A stretch of DNA of 64,000 nucleotides from Hippophae tibetana (lineage: Eukaryota > Streptophyta > Magnoliopsida > Rosales > Elaeagnaceae), in the NCBI GenBank assembly GCA_037013495.1, contig CM072810.1:56716843-56780842 (forward strand), in the 5' to 3' direction. The translations under genes were made by a program, and so were the position numbers. Shown here piece after piece: positions 39,919 through 53,582 of the stretch. The notes under the pieces were generated by a model. The model was not told the origin of the DNA and made no database searches. It saw only the letters and a program-made list of their open reading frames with translations. The stretch's first letter is position 1; every line of letters starts with the position of its first letter.

Positions 39919-41050
39919 ATTTGGCAAAAGTTTTGGTTAAACTCTAAAAGAGTCCACGAAGTGGTTAACTAACAACACCCAATAATACAAAGTATAGTAA
40001 ACACCGTAAACAATAATATCTGATAAATAGACAAATTTTAACAGCATATATTATACATTAAATAGGAAACAAGTAAATAATGGTTAAGCTTTTAATTAAA
40101 GTATAAGCATGTATGATGCACACATTGAATTCAAATTTTGCTCGAAAAATAAAAGATCATGCACAATTAACGTTACAATTGGATAAACTTAAATAGAACT
40201 CTTGCTACGTGGAAAAAAATAATTATAATTAAATAATTATTATAACTTCTATTAGTATATAATAAATATATGAATATATATAACCAATAATATGTAAGTG
40301 GATAAAAATAAATATTTTAAAAATAATTAATAAAATAAATAAATATGTGAATATAAATAACTAAGAATAAGTAATAACTATATAATAAATAAGTAGATAA
40401 AACAATTATTATATATATTATTAAAATATAATAAATATGTAAGTAAAAATAACTAATAATAAGTACTTATTACTAAAATTAATAAGGGGTGGAAGAATAA
40501 AAAGATTTATTTGATTTGCTTCGATTCTCAAGTAGCAAAGAAAACAAAATAAGGTATTCATCGAAGAGAGAGATGATTTAATTGCTAGAAATTTATTTGG
40601 ATACAATACAATACTTATATATTTAGTTTGTCGCAAAGTGTGAAGAAAGCAATCAAATTTATTAACTTTTTATCAAAAATATATTTTACATGTAAATCAT
40701 AGATTATGTAACAAATAATTATTAATTAAAATAACAATTATAATAATATCATTTTTTATAATAAATCACCTAATTGCACAAATTTAATTATAAAAAAGTA
40801 TCAATTAATTTTTTTTAAATAATAAAAATAATATTATAATAATTTTTATTATTATTAAACTAAAAATATAAAAATTATTTAAATTATATATATATAATTA
40901 AGGTAGAGTGGTAGACCACCACGTAAATATGGTTGATAGTCCGATCCCGATTAAAGATATAGTTCTATTCTTGTATGAATTAAGGTAAAATTGAGTATAT
41001 TATTCTAATTTAAATAACAATATATAGTTTTCAAGAATAAAGACATCAAG
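39919..41050 (+). repeat. Satellite unit 36 (1132 bp), family B
   Basis: Type a with 18-bp collapse. Shares aaataggaaacaag and attaataaaataaat with unit 38. Confidence 0.96.
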
Positions 41051-42177
41051 ATTTGGCAAAAGTTTTGGTTAAACTCTAAAAGAGTCCACGAAGTGGTTAA
41101 CTAACAACACCCAATAATACAAAGTATAGTAAAAACCGTAAACAATAATATCAGATAAATAGACAAATTTTAATAGCATATATTATACATTAAATAGAAA
41201 ACGTGTAAATAATGGTTAAGCTTTTAATTAAAGTATAAGCATGTATGATGCACACATTGAATTCAAATTTTGCTCGAACAATAAAAGATCATGCACAATT
41301 AACGTTACAATTGGATAAACTTAAATAGAACTCTTGCTACGTGGAAAAAAATAATTATAATTAAATAATTATTATAACTTCTATTAGTATATAATAAATA
41401 TATGAATATATATAACCAATAATATGTAAGTGGATAAAAATAAATATTTTAAAAATAATTAATATAATAAATAAATATGTGAATATAAATAACTAAGAAT
41501 AAGTAATAACTATATAATAAATAAGTAGATAAACCAATTATTATATATATTGTTAAAATATAATAAATATGTAAGTAAAAATAACAAATAATAAGTACTT
41601 ATTACTAAAATTAATAACGGGTGGAACAATAAAAAGATTTATTTGATTTGCTTCGATTCTCAAGTAGCAAAGAAAACAAAATAAGGTATTTACCGAATAG
41701 ATAGATGATTTAAATGCTAGAAATTTATTTGGATAGAATACACTACTTATATATTTAGTTTGTCGCAAATTGTAACGATAGCAATCAAATTTATTAACTT
41801 TTTATCAAAAATATATTTTACATGTAAATCATTGATTATGTAACAAATAATTATTAATTATAATAATATCATAATTTATAATAAAAGAACAAATTATAAT
41901 AAATCACCTAATTGCGCAAATTTAATTATAAAAAAGTATCAATTAATTTTTTTTAAATAATAATAATAATTTTTATTATTATTAAACTAAAAATATAAAA
42001 ATTATTTAAATTATATATATATAATTAAGGTAGGGTGGTAGACCACCACGTATATATGGTGGATAGTCCGATCCCGATTAAAGATATAGTTCTATTCTTG
42101 TATGAATTAAGTTGAAATTGAGTATATTATTCTAATTTAAATAACAAAATATATTTTTTAAGAATAAAGACATCAAG
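41051..42177 (+). repeat. Satellite unit 37 (1127 bp), family B
   Basis: 1127-bp class. Type b with intact hairpin arms and aataacaaataataag in the open-frame region, shared with units 39 and 42. Confidence 0.96.
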
Positions 42178-43327
42178 ATTTGGCAAAAGTTTTGGTTAAA
42201 CTCTAAAAGAGTCCACGAAGTGGTTAACTAACAACACCCAATAATACAAAGTATAGTAAACACCGTAAACAATAATATCTGATAAATAGACAAATTTTAA
42301 CAGCATATATTATACATTAAATAGGAAACAAGTAAATAATGGTTAAGCTTTTAATTAAAGTATAAGCATGTATGATGCACACATTGAATTCAAATTTTGC
42401 TCGAACAATAAAAGATCATGCACAATTAACGTTACAATTGGATAAACTTAAATAGAACTCTTGCTACGTGGAAAAAAATAATTATAATTAAATAATTATT
42501 ATAACTTCTATTAGTATATAATAAATATATGAATATATATAACCAATAATATGTAAGTGGATAAAAATAAATATTTTAAAAATAATTAATAAAATAAATA
42601 AATATGTGAATATAAATAACTAAGAATAAGTAATAACTATATAATAAATAAGTAGATAAAACAATTATTATATATATTATTAAAATATAATAAATATGTA
42701 CGTAAAAATAACTAATAATAAGTACTTATTACTAAAATTAATAAGGGGTGGAAGAATAAAAAGATTTATTTGATTTGCTTCGATTCTCAAGTAGCAAAGA
42801 AAACAAAATAAGGTATTCATCGAAGAGAGAGATGATTTAATTGCTAGAAATTTATTTGGATAGAATACAATACTTATATATTTAGTTTGTCGCAAAGTGT
42901 GAAGAAAGCAATCAAATTTATTAACTTTTTATCAAAAATATATTTTACATGTAAATCATAGATTATGTAACAAATAATTATTAATTAAAATAACAATTAT
43001 AATAATATCATAATTTATAATAAACGAACAAATTATAATAAATCACCTAATTGCACAAATTTATTTATAAAAAAGTAAAAATTAAGTTTTTTTAAATAAT
43101 AATAATAATATTATAATACTTTTTATTATTATTAAACTAAAAATATAAAAATTATTTAACTTATATATATATAATTAAGGTAGAGTGGTAGACCACCACG
43201 TAAATATGGTTGATAGTCTGTTCCCGATTAAAGATATAGTTCTATTCTTGTTTGAATAAAGGTGAAATTGAGTATATTATTCTAATTTAAATAACAATAT
43301 ATAGTTTTTAAGAATAAAGACATCAAG
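42178..43327 (+). repeat. Satellite unit 38 (1150 bp), family B
   Basis: Like unit 36 in its first half but retains the 18-bp segment (aaacgaacaaatt) and resembles family A downstream. Mosaic within the dimer chain. Confidence 0.96.
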
Positions 43328-44453
43328 ATTTGACAAAAGTTTTGGTTAAACTCTAAAAGAGTCCAGGAAGTGGTTAACTAACAACACCCAATAATACAAA
43401 GTATAGTAAAAACCGTAAACAATAATATGAGATAAATAGACAAATTTTAATAGCATATATTATACATTAAATAGAAAACGTGTAAATAATGGTTAAGCTT
43501 TTAATTCAAGTATAAGCATGTATGATGCACACATTGAATTCAAATTTTGCTCGAACAATAAAAGATCATGCACAATTAACGTTACAATTGGATAAACTTA
43601 AATAGAACTCTTGCTACGTGGAAAAAATAATTATAATTAAATAATTATTATAACTTCTATTAGTATATAATAAATATATGAATATATATAACCAATAATA
43701 TGTAAGTGGATAAAAATAAATATTTTAAAAATAATTAATATAATAAATAAATATGTGAATATAAATAACTAAGAATAAGTAATAACTATATAATAAATAA
43801 GTAGATAAAACAATTATTATATATATTATTAAAATATAATAAATATGTAAGTAAAAATAACAAATAATAAGTATTTATTACTAAAATTAATAACGGGTAG
43901 AACAATAAAAAGATTTATTTGATTTGCTTCGATTCTCAAGTAGCAAAGAAAACAAAATAAGGTATTTACCGAATAGATAGATGATTTAAATGCTAGAAAT
44001 TTATTTGGATAGAATACACTACTTATATATTTAGTTTGTCGCAAATTGTAACGATAGCAATCAAATTTATTAACTTTTTATCAAAAATATATTTTACATG
44101 TAAATCATAGATTATGTAACAAATCATTATTAATTATAATAATATCATAATTTATAATAAAAGAACAAATTATAATAAATCACCTAATTGCGCAAATTTA
44201 ATTATAAAAAAGTATCAATTAATTTTTTTTAAATAATAATAATAATTTTTATTATTATTAAACTAAAAATATAAAAATTATTTAAATTATATATATATAA
44301 TTAAGGTAGGGTGGTAGACCACCACGTATATATGGTTGATAGTCCGATCCCGATTAAAGATATAGTTCTATTCTTGTATGAATTAAGTTAAAATTGAGTA
44401 TATTATTCTAATTTAAATAACAAAATATATTTTTTAAGAATAAAGACATCAAG
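43328..44453 (+). repeat. Satellite unit 39 (1126 bp), family B
   Basis: 1127-bp class with one further base lost. Dyad broken (ccaggaagtgg). 16-bp palindrome altered (taataagtatttatta). Confidence 0.96.
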
Positions 44454-45585
44454 ATTTGGCAAAAGTTTTGGTTAAACTCTAAAAGAGTCCACGAAGTGGT
44501 TAACTAACAACACCCAATAATACAAAGTATAGTAAACACCGTAAACAATAATATCTGATAAATAGACAAATTTTAACAGCATATATTATACATTAAATAG
44601 AAAACAAGTAAATAATGGTTAAGCTTTTAATTAAAGTATAAGCATGTATGATGCACACATTGAATTCAAATTTTGCTCGGACAATAAAAGATCATGCACA
44701 ATTAACGTTACAATTGGATAAACTTAAATAGAACTCTTGCTACGTGGAAAAAAATAATTATAATTAAATAATTATTATAACTTCTATTAGTATATAATAA
44801 ATATATGAATATATATAACCAATAATATGTAAGTGGATAAAAATAAATATTTTAAAAATAATTAATAAAATAAATAAATATGTGAATATAAATAACTAAG
44901 AATAAGTAATAACTATATAATAAATAAGTAGATAAAACAATTATTATATATATTATTAAAATATAATAAATATGTAAGTAAAAATAACTAATAATAAGTA
45001 CTTATTACTAAAATTAATAAGGGGTGGAAGAATAAAAAGATTTATTTGATTTGCTTCGATTCTCAAGTAGCAAAGAAAACAAAATAAGGTATTCATCGAA
45101 GAGAGAGATGATTTAATTGCTAGAAATTTATTTGGATAGAATACAATACTTATATATTTAGTTTGTCGCAAAGTGTGAAGAAAGCAATCAAATTTATTAA
45201 CTTTTTATCAAAAATATATTTTACATGTAAATCATAGATTATGTAACAAATAATTATTAATTAAAATAACAATTATAATAATATCATATTTTATAATAAA
45301 TCACCTAATTGTACAAATTTATTTATAAAAAAGTATCAATTAATTTTTTTTAAATAATAATAATAATATTATAATAATTTTTATTATTATTAAACTAAAA
45401 ATATAAAAATTATTTAAATTATATATATATAATTAAGGTAGAGTTGTAGACCACCACGTAAATATGGTTGATAGTCCGATCCCGATTAAAGATATAGTTC
45501 CATTCGTGTATGAATTAAGGTAAAATTGAGTATATTATTCTAATTTAAATAACAATATATAGTTTTCAAGAATATAGACATCAAG
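44454..45585 (+). repeat. Satellite unit 40 (1132 bp), family B
   Basis: Type a with 18-bp collapse, like unit 36 but without the aggaaac change. Its end (gttccattcgtg, aatatagac) is shared with unit 41. Confidence 0.96.
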
Positions 45586-46717
45586 ATTTGGCAAAAGTTT
45601 TGGTTAAACTCTAAAAGAGTCCACGAAGTGGTTAACTAACAACACCCAATAATACAAAGTATAGTAAACACCGTAAACAATGATATCTGATAAATAGACA
45701 AATTTAAACAGCATATATTATACATTAAATAGAAAACGTGTAAATAATGGTTACGTTTTTAATTCAAGTATAAGCATTTATGATGCACACATTGAATTCA
45801 AATTTTGCTCGAACAATAAAAGATCATGCACAATTAAGGTTACAATTGGATAAACTTAAATAGAACTCTAGCTACGTGGAAAAAAATAATTATAATTAAA
45901 TAATTATTATAACTTCTATTACTATATAATAAATATATGAATATATATAACCAATAATATGTAAGTGGATAAAAATAAATATTTTAAAAATAATTAATAT
46001 AATAAATAAATATGTGAATATAAATAACTATGAATAAGTAATAACTATATAATAAATAAGTAGATAAAACAATTATTATATATATTATTAAAATATAATA
46101 AATATGTAAATTTAAATAACTAATAATAAGTACTTATTACTAAAATTAATAAGGGGTGCAACGATAAAAATATTTATTTGATTTGCTTCAATTCTCAAGT
46201 AGCAAAGAAAACAAAATAAGGTATTCACAAAAGAGAGAGATGATTTAATTGCTAGATATTTATTTGGATAGAATACACTACTTATATATTTAGTTTGTCG
46301 CAAATTGTGATGATAGGAATCAAATTTATTAACTTTTCATCAAAAATATATTTTACATGTAAATCATAGATTATGTAACAAATAATTATTAATTAAAATA
46401 ACAATTATAATATTATCATAATTTATAATAAATCACCTAATTGCACAAATTTAATTATAAAAAAGTATCAATTAATTTTTTTTAAATAATAATAATAATA
46501 TTATAATAATTTTTATTATTATTAAACTAAAAATATAAAAATTATTTAAATTATATATATATAATTAAGGTAGAGTTATAGACCACCACGTAAATATGGT
46601 TGATAGTCCGATCCCGATTAAAGATATAGTTCCATTCGTGTATGAATTAAGGTAAAATTGAGTATATTATTCTAATTTAAATAACAATATATAGTTTTCA
46701 AGAATATAGACATCAAG
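45586..46717 (+). repeat. Satellite unit 41 (1132 bp), family B
   Basis: 18-bp collapse. Intermediate open-frame region (attcacaaaagag) close to units 19/20. HindIII site lost (ttacgttttt). Confidence 0.96.
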
Positions 46718-47855
46718 ATTTGGCAAAAGTTTTGGTTAAACTCTAAAAGAGTCCACGAAGTGGTTAACTAACAACACCCAATAATACAAAGTATAGTAAA
46801 AACCGTAAACAATAATATCAGATAAATAGACAAATTTTAATAGCATATATTATACATTAAATAGAAAACGTGTAAATAATGGTTAAGCTTTTAATTAAAG
46901 TATAAGCATGTATGATGCACACATTGAATTCAAATTTTGCTCGAACAATAAAAGATCATGCACAATTAACGTTACAATTGGATAAACTTAAATAGAACTC
47001 TTGCTACGTGGAAAAAAATAATTATAATTAAATAATTATTATAACTTCTATTAGTATATAATAAATATATGAATATATATAACCAATAATATGTAAGTGG
47101 ATAAAAATAAATATTTTAAAAATAATTAATATAATAAATAAATATGTGAATATAAATAACTAAGAATAAGTAATAACTATATAATCAATAAGTAGATAAA
47201 ACAATTATTATATATATTATTAAAATATAATAAATATGTAAGTAAAAATAACAAATAATAAGTACTTATTACTAAAATTAATAACGGGTGGAACAATAAA
47301 AAGATTTATTTGATTTGCTTCGATTCTCAAGTAGCAAAGAAAACAAAATAAGGTATTTACCGAATAGATAGATGATTTAAATGCTAGAAATTTATTTGGA
47401 TAGAATACACTACTTATATATTTAGTTTGTCGCAAATTGTAACGATAGCAATCAAATTTATTAACTTTTTATCAAAAATATATTTTACATGTAAATCATA
47501 GATTATGTAACAAATAATTATTAATTATAATAATATCATAATTTATAATAAAAGAACAAATTATAATAAATCACCTAATTGCGCAAATTTAATTATAAAA
47601 AAGTATCAATTAATATTTTTTAAATAATAATAATAATATTATAATAATTTTTATTATTATTAAACTAAAAATATAAAAAATATTTAAATTATATATATAT
47701 AATTAAGGTAGGGTGGTAGACCACCACGTAAATATGGTGGATAGTCCGATCCCGATTAAAGATATAGTTCTATTCTTGTATGAATTAAGTTAAAATTGAG
47801 TATATTATTCTAATTTAAATAACAATATATATTTTTTAAGAATAAAGACATCAAG
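46718..47855 (+). repeat. Satellite unit 42 (1138 bp), family B
   Basis: Carries the 12-bp loss but keeps the 11-bp hairpin loop, so it looks like an intermediate toward the 1127-bp class. Intact hairpin arms. Confidence 0.96.
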
Positions 47856-48996
47856 ATTTGGCAAAACTTTTCGTTAAACTCTAAAAGAGTCCACGAAGTG
47901 GTTAACTAACAACACCCAATAATACAAAGTATAGTCAAAACCGTAAACAATAATATCTGATAAATAGACAAATTTAAACAGCATGTATTATACATTAAAT
48001 AGAAAACATGTAAATAATGGTTAAGTTTTTAATTAAAGTATAAGCATTTATGATGCACACATTGAATTCAAATTTTGCTCGAACAATAAAAGATCATGCA
48101 CAATTAACGTTACAATTGGATAAACTTAAATAGAACTCTTGCTACGTGGAAAAAAATAATTATAATTAAATAATTATTATAACTTCTATTAGTATATAAT
48201 AAATATATGAATATATATAACCAATAATATGTAAGTGGATAAAAATAAATATTTTAAAAATAATTAATATAATAAATAAATATGTGAATATAAATAACTA
48301 AGAATAAGTAATAACTATATAATAAATAAGTAGATAAATCAATTATTAATATATAATAAATATGTAAGTAAAAATAACTAATAATAAGTACTTATTACTA
48401 AAATTAATAAGGGGTGTAACAATAAAAAGATTTATTTGATTTGCTTCGATTCTCAAATTAGCAAAGAAAACAAAATAAGGTATTTACCGAATAGATAGAT
48501 GATTTAAATGCTAGAAATTTATTTGGATAGAATACACTACTTATATATTTAGTTTGTCGCAAAGTGTGATGATACCAATCAAATTTATTAAGTTTTAATC
48601 AAAAATATATTTTACATGTAAATCATAGATTATGTAACAAATAATTATTAATTAAAACAACAATTATAATAATATCATAATTTATAATAAATGAACAAAT
48701 TATAATAAATCACCTAATTGCACAAATTTAATTATAAAAAAGTATCAATTAATTTTTTTTAAATAATAAAAATAATATTATAATAATTTTTATTATTATT
48801 AAACTAAAAATATAAAAATTATTTAAATTATATATATATATAATTAAGGTAGAGTGGTAGACCACCACGTAAATATGGTTGATAGTCCGATCCCGATTAA
48901 AGATATAGTTCTATTCTTGTATGAATTATGGTGAAATTGAGTATATTATTCTAATTTAAATAACAATATATAGTTTTCAAGAATAAAGACATCAAG
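47856..48996 (+). repeat. Satellite unit 43 (1141 bp), family B
   Basis: About 15 bp lost in the sub-repeat zone (caattattaatatataa) and one base gained in caaattagcaaag, so the open frame is broken. Retains the 18-bp segment. Confidence 0.95.
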
Positions 48997-50133
48997 ATTT
49001 GGCAAAAGTTTTGGTTAAACTCTAAAAGAGTCCACGAAGTGGTTAACTAACAACACCCAATAATACAAAGTATAGTAAACACTGTCAACAATAACATCAG
49101 ATAAATAGAAAATTTTAATAGCATATATTATACATTAAATAGAAAACATGTAAATAATGGTTAAGCTTTTAATTAAAGTATAAGCATGTATTATGCACAC
49201 ATTGAATTCAAATTTTGCTCGAACAATAAAAGATCATGCACAATTAAAGGTACAATTAGATAAACTTAAATAGAACTCTTGCTACGTGGAAAAAAATAAT
49301 TATAATTAAATAATTATTATAACTTCTATTAGTATATAATAAATATATGAATATATATAACCAATAATATGTAAGTGGATAAAAATAAATATTTTAAAAA
49401 TAATTAATATAATAAATAAATATGTGAATATAAATAACTAAGAATAAGTAATAACTATATAATAAATAAGTAGATAAACCAATTATTATATATATTATTA
49501 AAATATAATAAATATGTAAGTAAAAATAACTAATAATAAGTTCTTATTACTAAAATTAATAACGGGTGGAAGAATAAAAAGATTTATTTGATTTGCTTCG
49601 ATTCTCAAGTAGCAAAGAAAACAAAATAAGGTATTTACCGAATAGATAGATGATTTAAATGCTAGAAATTTATTTGGATAGAATACACTACTTATATATT
49701 TAGTTTGTCGCAAATTGTAACGATAGCAATCAAATTTATTAACTTTTTATCAAAAATATATTTTACATGTAAATCATAGATTATGTAACAAATAATTATT
49801 AATTATAATAATATCATAATTTATAATAAAAGAACAAATTATAATAAATCACCTAATTGCGCAAATTTAATTATAAAAAAGTATCAATTAATTTTTTTTA
49901 AATAATAATAATAATATTATAATAATTTTTATTATTATTAAACTAAAAATATAAAAAATATTTAAATTATATATATATAATTAAGGTAGGGTGGTAGACC
50001 ACCACGTAAATATAGTGGATAGTCCGATCCCGATTAAAGATATAGTTCTATTCTTGTATGAATTAAGTTAAAATTGAGTATATTATTCTAATTTAAATAA
50101 CAATATATATTTTTTAAGAATAAAGACATCAAG
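48997..50133 (+). repeat. Satellite unit 44 (1137 bp), family B
   Basis: 12-bp loss only, like unit 42. 16-bp palindrome altered (taataagttcttatta). Right hairpin arm altered (tatagtgg). Confidence 0.96.
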
Positions 50134-51283
50134 ATTTGGCAAAAGTTTTGGTTAAACTCTTAAAGAGTCCACGAAGTGGTTAACTAACAACACCCAATAA
50201 TACAAAGTATAGTAAACACCGTAAACAATAATATCTGATAAATAGACAAATTTTAACAGCATATATTATACATTAAATAGAAAACAAGTAAATAATGGTT
50301 AAGCTTTTAATTAAAGTATAAGCATGTATGATGCACACATTGAATTCAAATTTTGCTCGAACAATAAAAGATCATGCACAATTAACGTTACAATTGGATA
50401 AACTTAAATAGAACTCTTGCTACGTGGAAAAAAATAATTATAATTAAATAATTATTATAACTTCTATTACTATATAATAAATATATGAATATATATAACC
50501 AATAATATGTAAGTGGATAAAAATAAATATTTTAAAAATAATTAATATAATAAATAAATATGTGAATATAAATAACTAAGAATAAGTAATAAGTAGATAA
50601 TAAATAAGTAGATAAAACAATTATTATATATATTATTAAAATATAATAAATATGTAAGTAAAAATAACTAATAATAAGTACTTATTACTAAAATTAATAA
50701 GGGGTGGAAGAATAAAAAGATTTATTCGATTTGCTTCGATTCTCAAGTAGCAAAGAAAACAAAATAAGGTATTTATGGAATAGATAGATGATTTAAATGC
50801 TAGAAATTTATTTGGATAGAATACACTACTTATATATTTAGTTTGTCGCAAATTGTGACGATTGCAATCAAATATATTAACTTTTCATCAAAAATATATT
50901 TTACATGTAAATCATAGATTATGTAACAAATAATTATTAATTAAAATAACAATTATAATAATATCATAATTTATAATAAATGAACAAATTATAATAAATC
51001 ACCTAATTGTACAACTTTATTTATAAAAAAGTATCAATTAATTTTTTTTAAATAATAATAATAATATTATAATAATTTTTATTATTACTAAACTAAAAAT
51101 ATAAAAATTATTTAACTTATATATATATAATTAAGGTAGAGTGGTAGACCACCACGTAAATATGGTTGATAGTGCGATCCCGATTAAAGATATAGTTCCA
51201 TTCTTGTATGAATTAAGGTGAAATTGAGTATCTTATTCTAATTTAAATAAAAATATATAGTTTTTAAGAATAAAGACATCAAG
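50134..51283 (+). repeat. Satellite unit 45 (1150 bp), B/C transition
   Basis: Has the family C dyad actcttaaagagt and the gtgcgatccc end but keeps a type b open-frame region and the intact 16-bp palindrome. The region at 50760-50880 is a likely source type for the patch in unit 55. Confidence 0.96.
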
Positions 51284-52434
51284 ATTTCGCAAAAGTTTTG
51301 GTTAAACTCTTAAAGAGTCCACGAAGTGGTTAACTAACAACACCCAATAATACAAAGTATAGTAAACACCGTAAACAATAACATCAGATAAATAGAAAAT
51401 TTTAATAGCATATATTATACATTAAATAGAAAACATGTAAATAATGGTTAAGCTTTTAATTAAAGTATAAGCATGTATGATGCACACATTGAATTCCAAT
51501 TTTGCTCGAACATTAAAAGATCATGCACAATTAAAGTTACAATTGGATAAACTTAAATAGAACTCTTGCTATGTGGAAAAAAATAATTATAATTAAATAA
51601 TTATTATAACTTCTATTACTATATAATAAATATATGAATATATATATAACAAATAATATGTAAGTGGATAAAAATAAATATTTTAAAAATAATTAATATA
51701 ATAAATAAATATGTGAATATAAATAACTAAGAATAAGTAATAACTATATAATAAATAAGTAGATAAAACAATTATTATATATATTCTTAAAATATAATAA
51801 ATATGTAAGTAAAAATAACTAATAATAACTACTTATTACTAAAATTAATAAGGGGTGGAACGATAAAAAGATTTATTTGATTTGCTTCGATTCTCAAGTA
51901 GCAAAGAAAACAAAATAAGGTATTCATCGAAGAGAGAGATGATTTAATTGCTAGAAATTTATTTGGATAGAATACACTACTTATATATTTAGTTTGTCGG
52001 AAATTGTGACGATAGCAATCAAATATATTAACTTTTCATCAAAAATATATTTTACATGTAAATCATAGATTATGTAACAAATAATTATTAATTAAAATAA
52101 CAATTATAATAATATCATAATTTATAATAAATGAACAAATTATAATAAATCACCTAATTGCACAAATTTATTTATAAAAAAGTATCAATTAATTTTTTTT
52201 AAATAATAATAATAATATTATAATAATTTTTATTATTACTAAACTAAAAATATAAAAATTATTTAACTTATATATATATAATTAAGGTAGAGTGGTAGAC
52301 CACCACGTAAATATGGTTGATAGTGCGATCCCGATTAAAGATATAGTTCCATTCTTGTATGAATTAAGGTGAAATTGAGTATCTTATTCTAATTTAAATA
52401 AAAATATATAGTTTTTAAGAATAAAGACATCAAG
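51284..52434 (+). repeat. Satellite unit 46 (1151 bp), family C
   Basis: First full family C unit. Boundary reads atttcgcaaaag. An extra TA in atatatataacaaat accounts for its length. Confidence 0.97.
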
Positions 52435-53582
52435 ATTTGGCAAAAGTTTTGGTTAAACTCTTAAAGAGTCCACGAAGTGGTTAACTAACAACACCCAATA
52501 ATACAAAGTATAGTAAACACTGTAAACAATAACATCAGATAAATAGAAAATTTTAATAGCATATATTATACATTAAATAGAAAACATGTAAATAATGGTT
52601 AAGCTTTTAATTAAAGTATAAGCATGTATGATGCACACATTGAATTCCAATTTTGCTCGATCATTAAAAGATCATGCACTATTAAAGTTACAGTTGGATA
52701 AACTTAAATAGAACTCTTGCTACGTGGAAAAAAATAATTATAATTAAATAATTATTATAACTTCTATTACTATATAATAAATATATGAATATATATAACA
52801 AATAATATGTAAGTGGATAAAAATAAATATTTTAAAAATAATTAATATAATAAATAAATATGTGAATATAAATAACTAAGAATAAGTAATAACTATATAA
52901 TAAATAAGTAGATAAAACAATTATTATATATATTCTTAAAATATAATAAATATGTAAGTAAAAATAACTAATAATAACTACTTATTACTAAAATTAATAG
53001 GGGGTGGAACGATAAAAAGATTTATTTGATTTGCTTCGATTCTCAAGTAGCAAAGAAAACAAAATAAGGTATTCATCGAAGAGAGAGATGATTTAATTGC
53101 TAGAAATTTATTTGGATAGAATACACTACTTATATATTTAGTTTGTCGGAAATTGTGACGATAGCAATCAAATATATTAACTTTTCATCAAAAATATATT
53201 TTACATGTAAATCATAGATTATGTAACAAATAATTATTAATTAAAATAACAATTATAATAATATCATAATTTATAATAAATGAACAAATTATAATAAATC
53301 ACCTAATTGCACAAATTTATTTATAAAAAAGTATCAATTAATTTTTTTTAAATAATAATAATAATATTATAATAATTTTTATATTACTAAACTAAAAATA
53401 TAAAAATTATTTAACTTATATATATATAATTAAGGTAGAGTGGTAGACCACCACGTAAATATGGTTGATAGTGCGATCCCGATTAAAGATATAGTTCCAT
53501 TCTTGTATGAATTAAGGTGAAATTGAGTATATTATTATAATTTAAATAACAATATATAGTTTTTAAGAATAAAGACATCAAG
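52435..53582 (+). repeat. Satellite unit 47 (1148 bp), family C
   Basis: Three bases missing from the ATT arm of the hairpin (tttttatattactaaac), a marker shared with units 48 and 51. Ends with tattattataattt. Confidence 0.97.

Larger units (their letters stand above)
38792..45585 (+). repeat. Dimer chain, three copies (units 35-36, 37-38, 39-40)
   Basis: A 1127-bp class, type b unit is followed each time by a type a unit (lengths 1127+1132, 1127+1150, 1126+1132). The three dimers are similar but no longer identical, and unit 38 has regained or retained the 18-bp segment. This is an older version of the same dimer seen in units 27-30. Confidence 0.88.
12647..50133. repeat. Family B block (units 12-44), heterogeneous with dimeric higher-order repeats
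   Basis: Thirty-three units of 1120-1159 bp. The length variation comes mostly from discrete indels: an 18-bp collapse (18 units), a 12-bp loss (7 units), an 11-bp loss (5 of those 7) and an 8-bp gain (5 units). Type a and type b open-frame regions often alternate, giving dimer periods of 2259-2290 bp. Boundaries with the neighbouring families are gradual, because units 12, 44 and 45 mix features. Confidence 0.8.

Noticed and set aside
503-50851. Forty-one minus-strand frames of 63-88 codons as a family of small membrane proteins
   Set aside because: They start with TTG, have no conserved ATG, are broken by stops or frameshifts in units 9, 18, 19, 43 and all of family C, and their hydrophobic composition is what AT-rich DNA gives.
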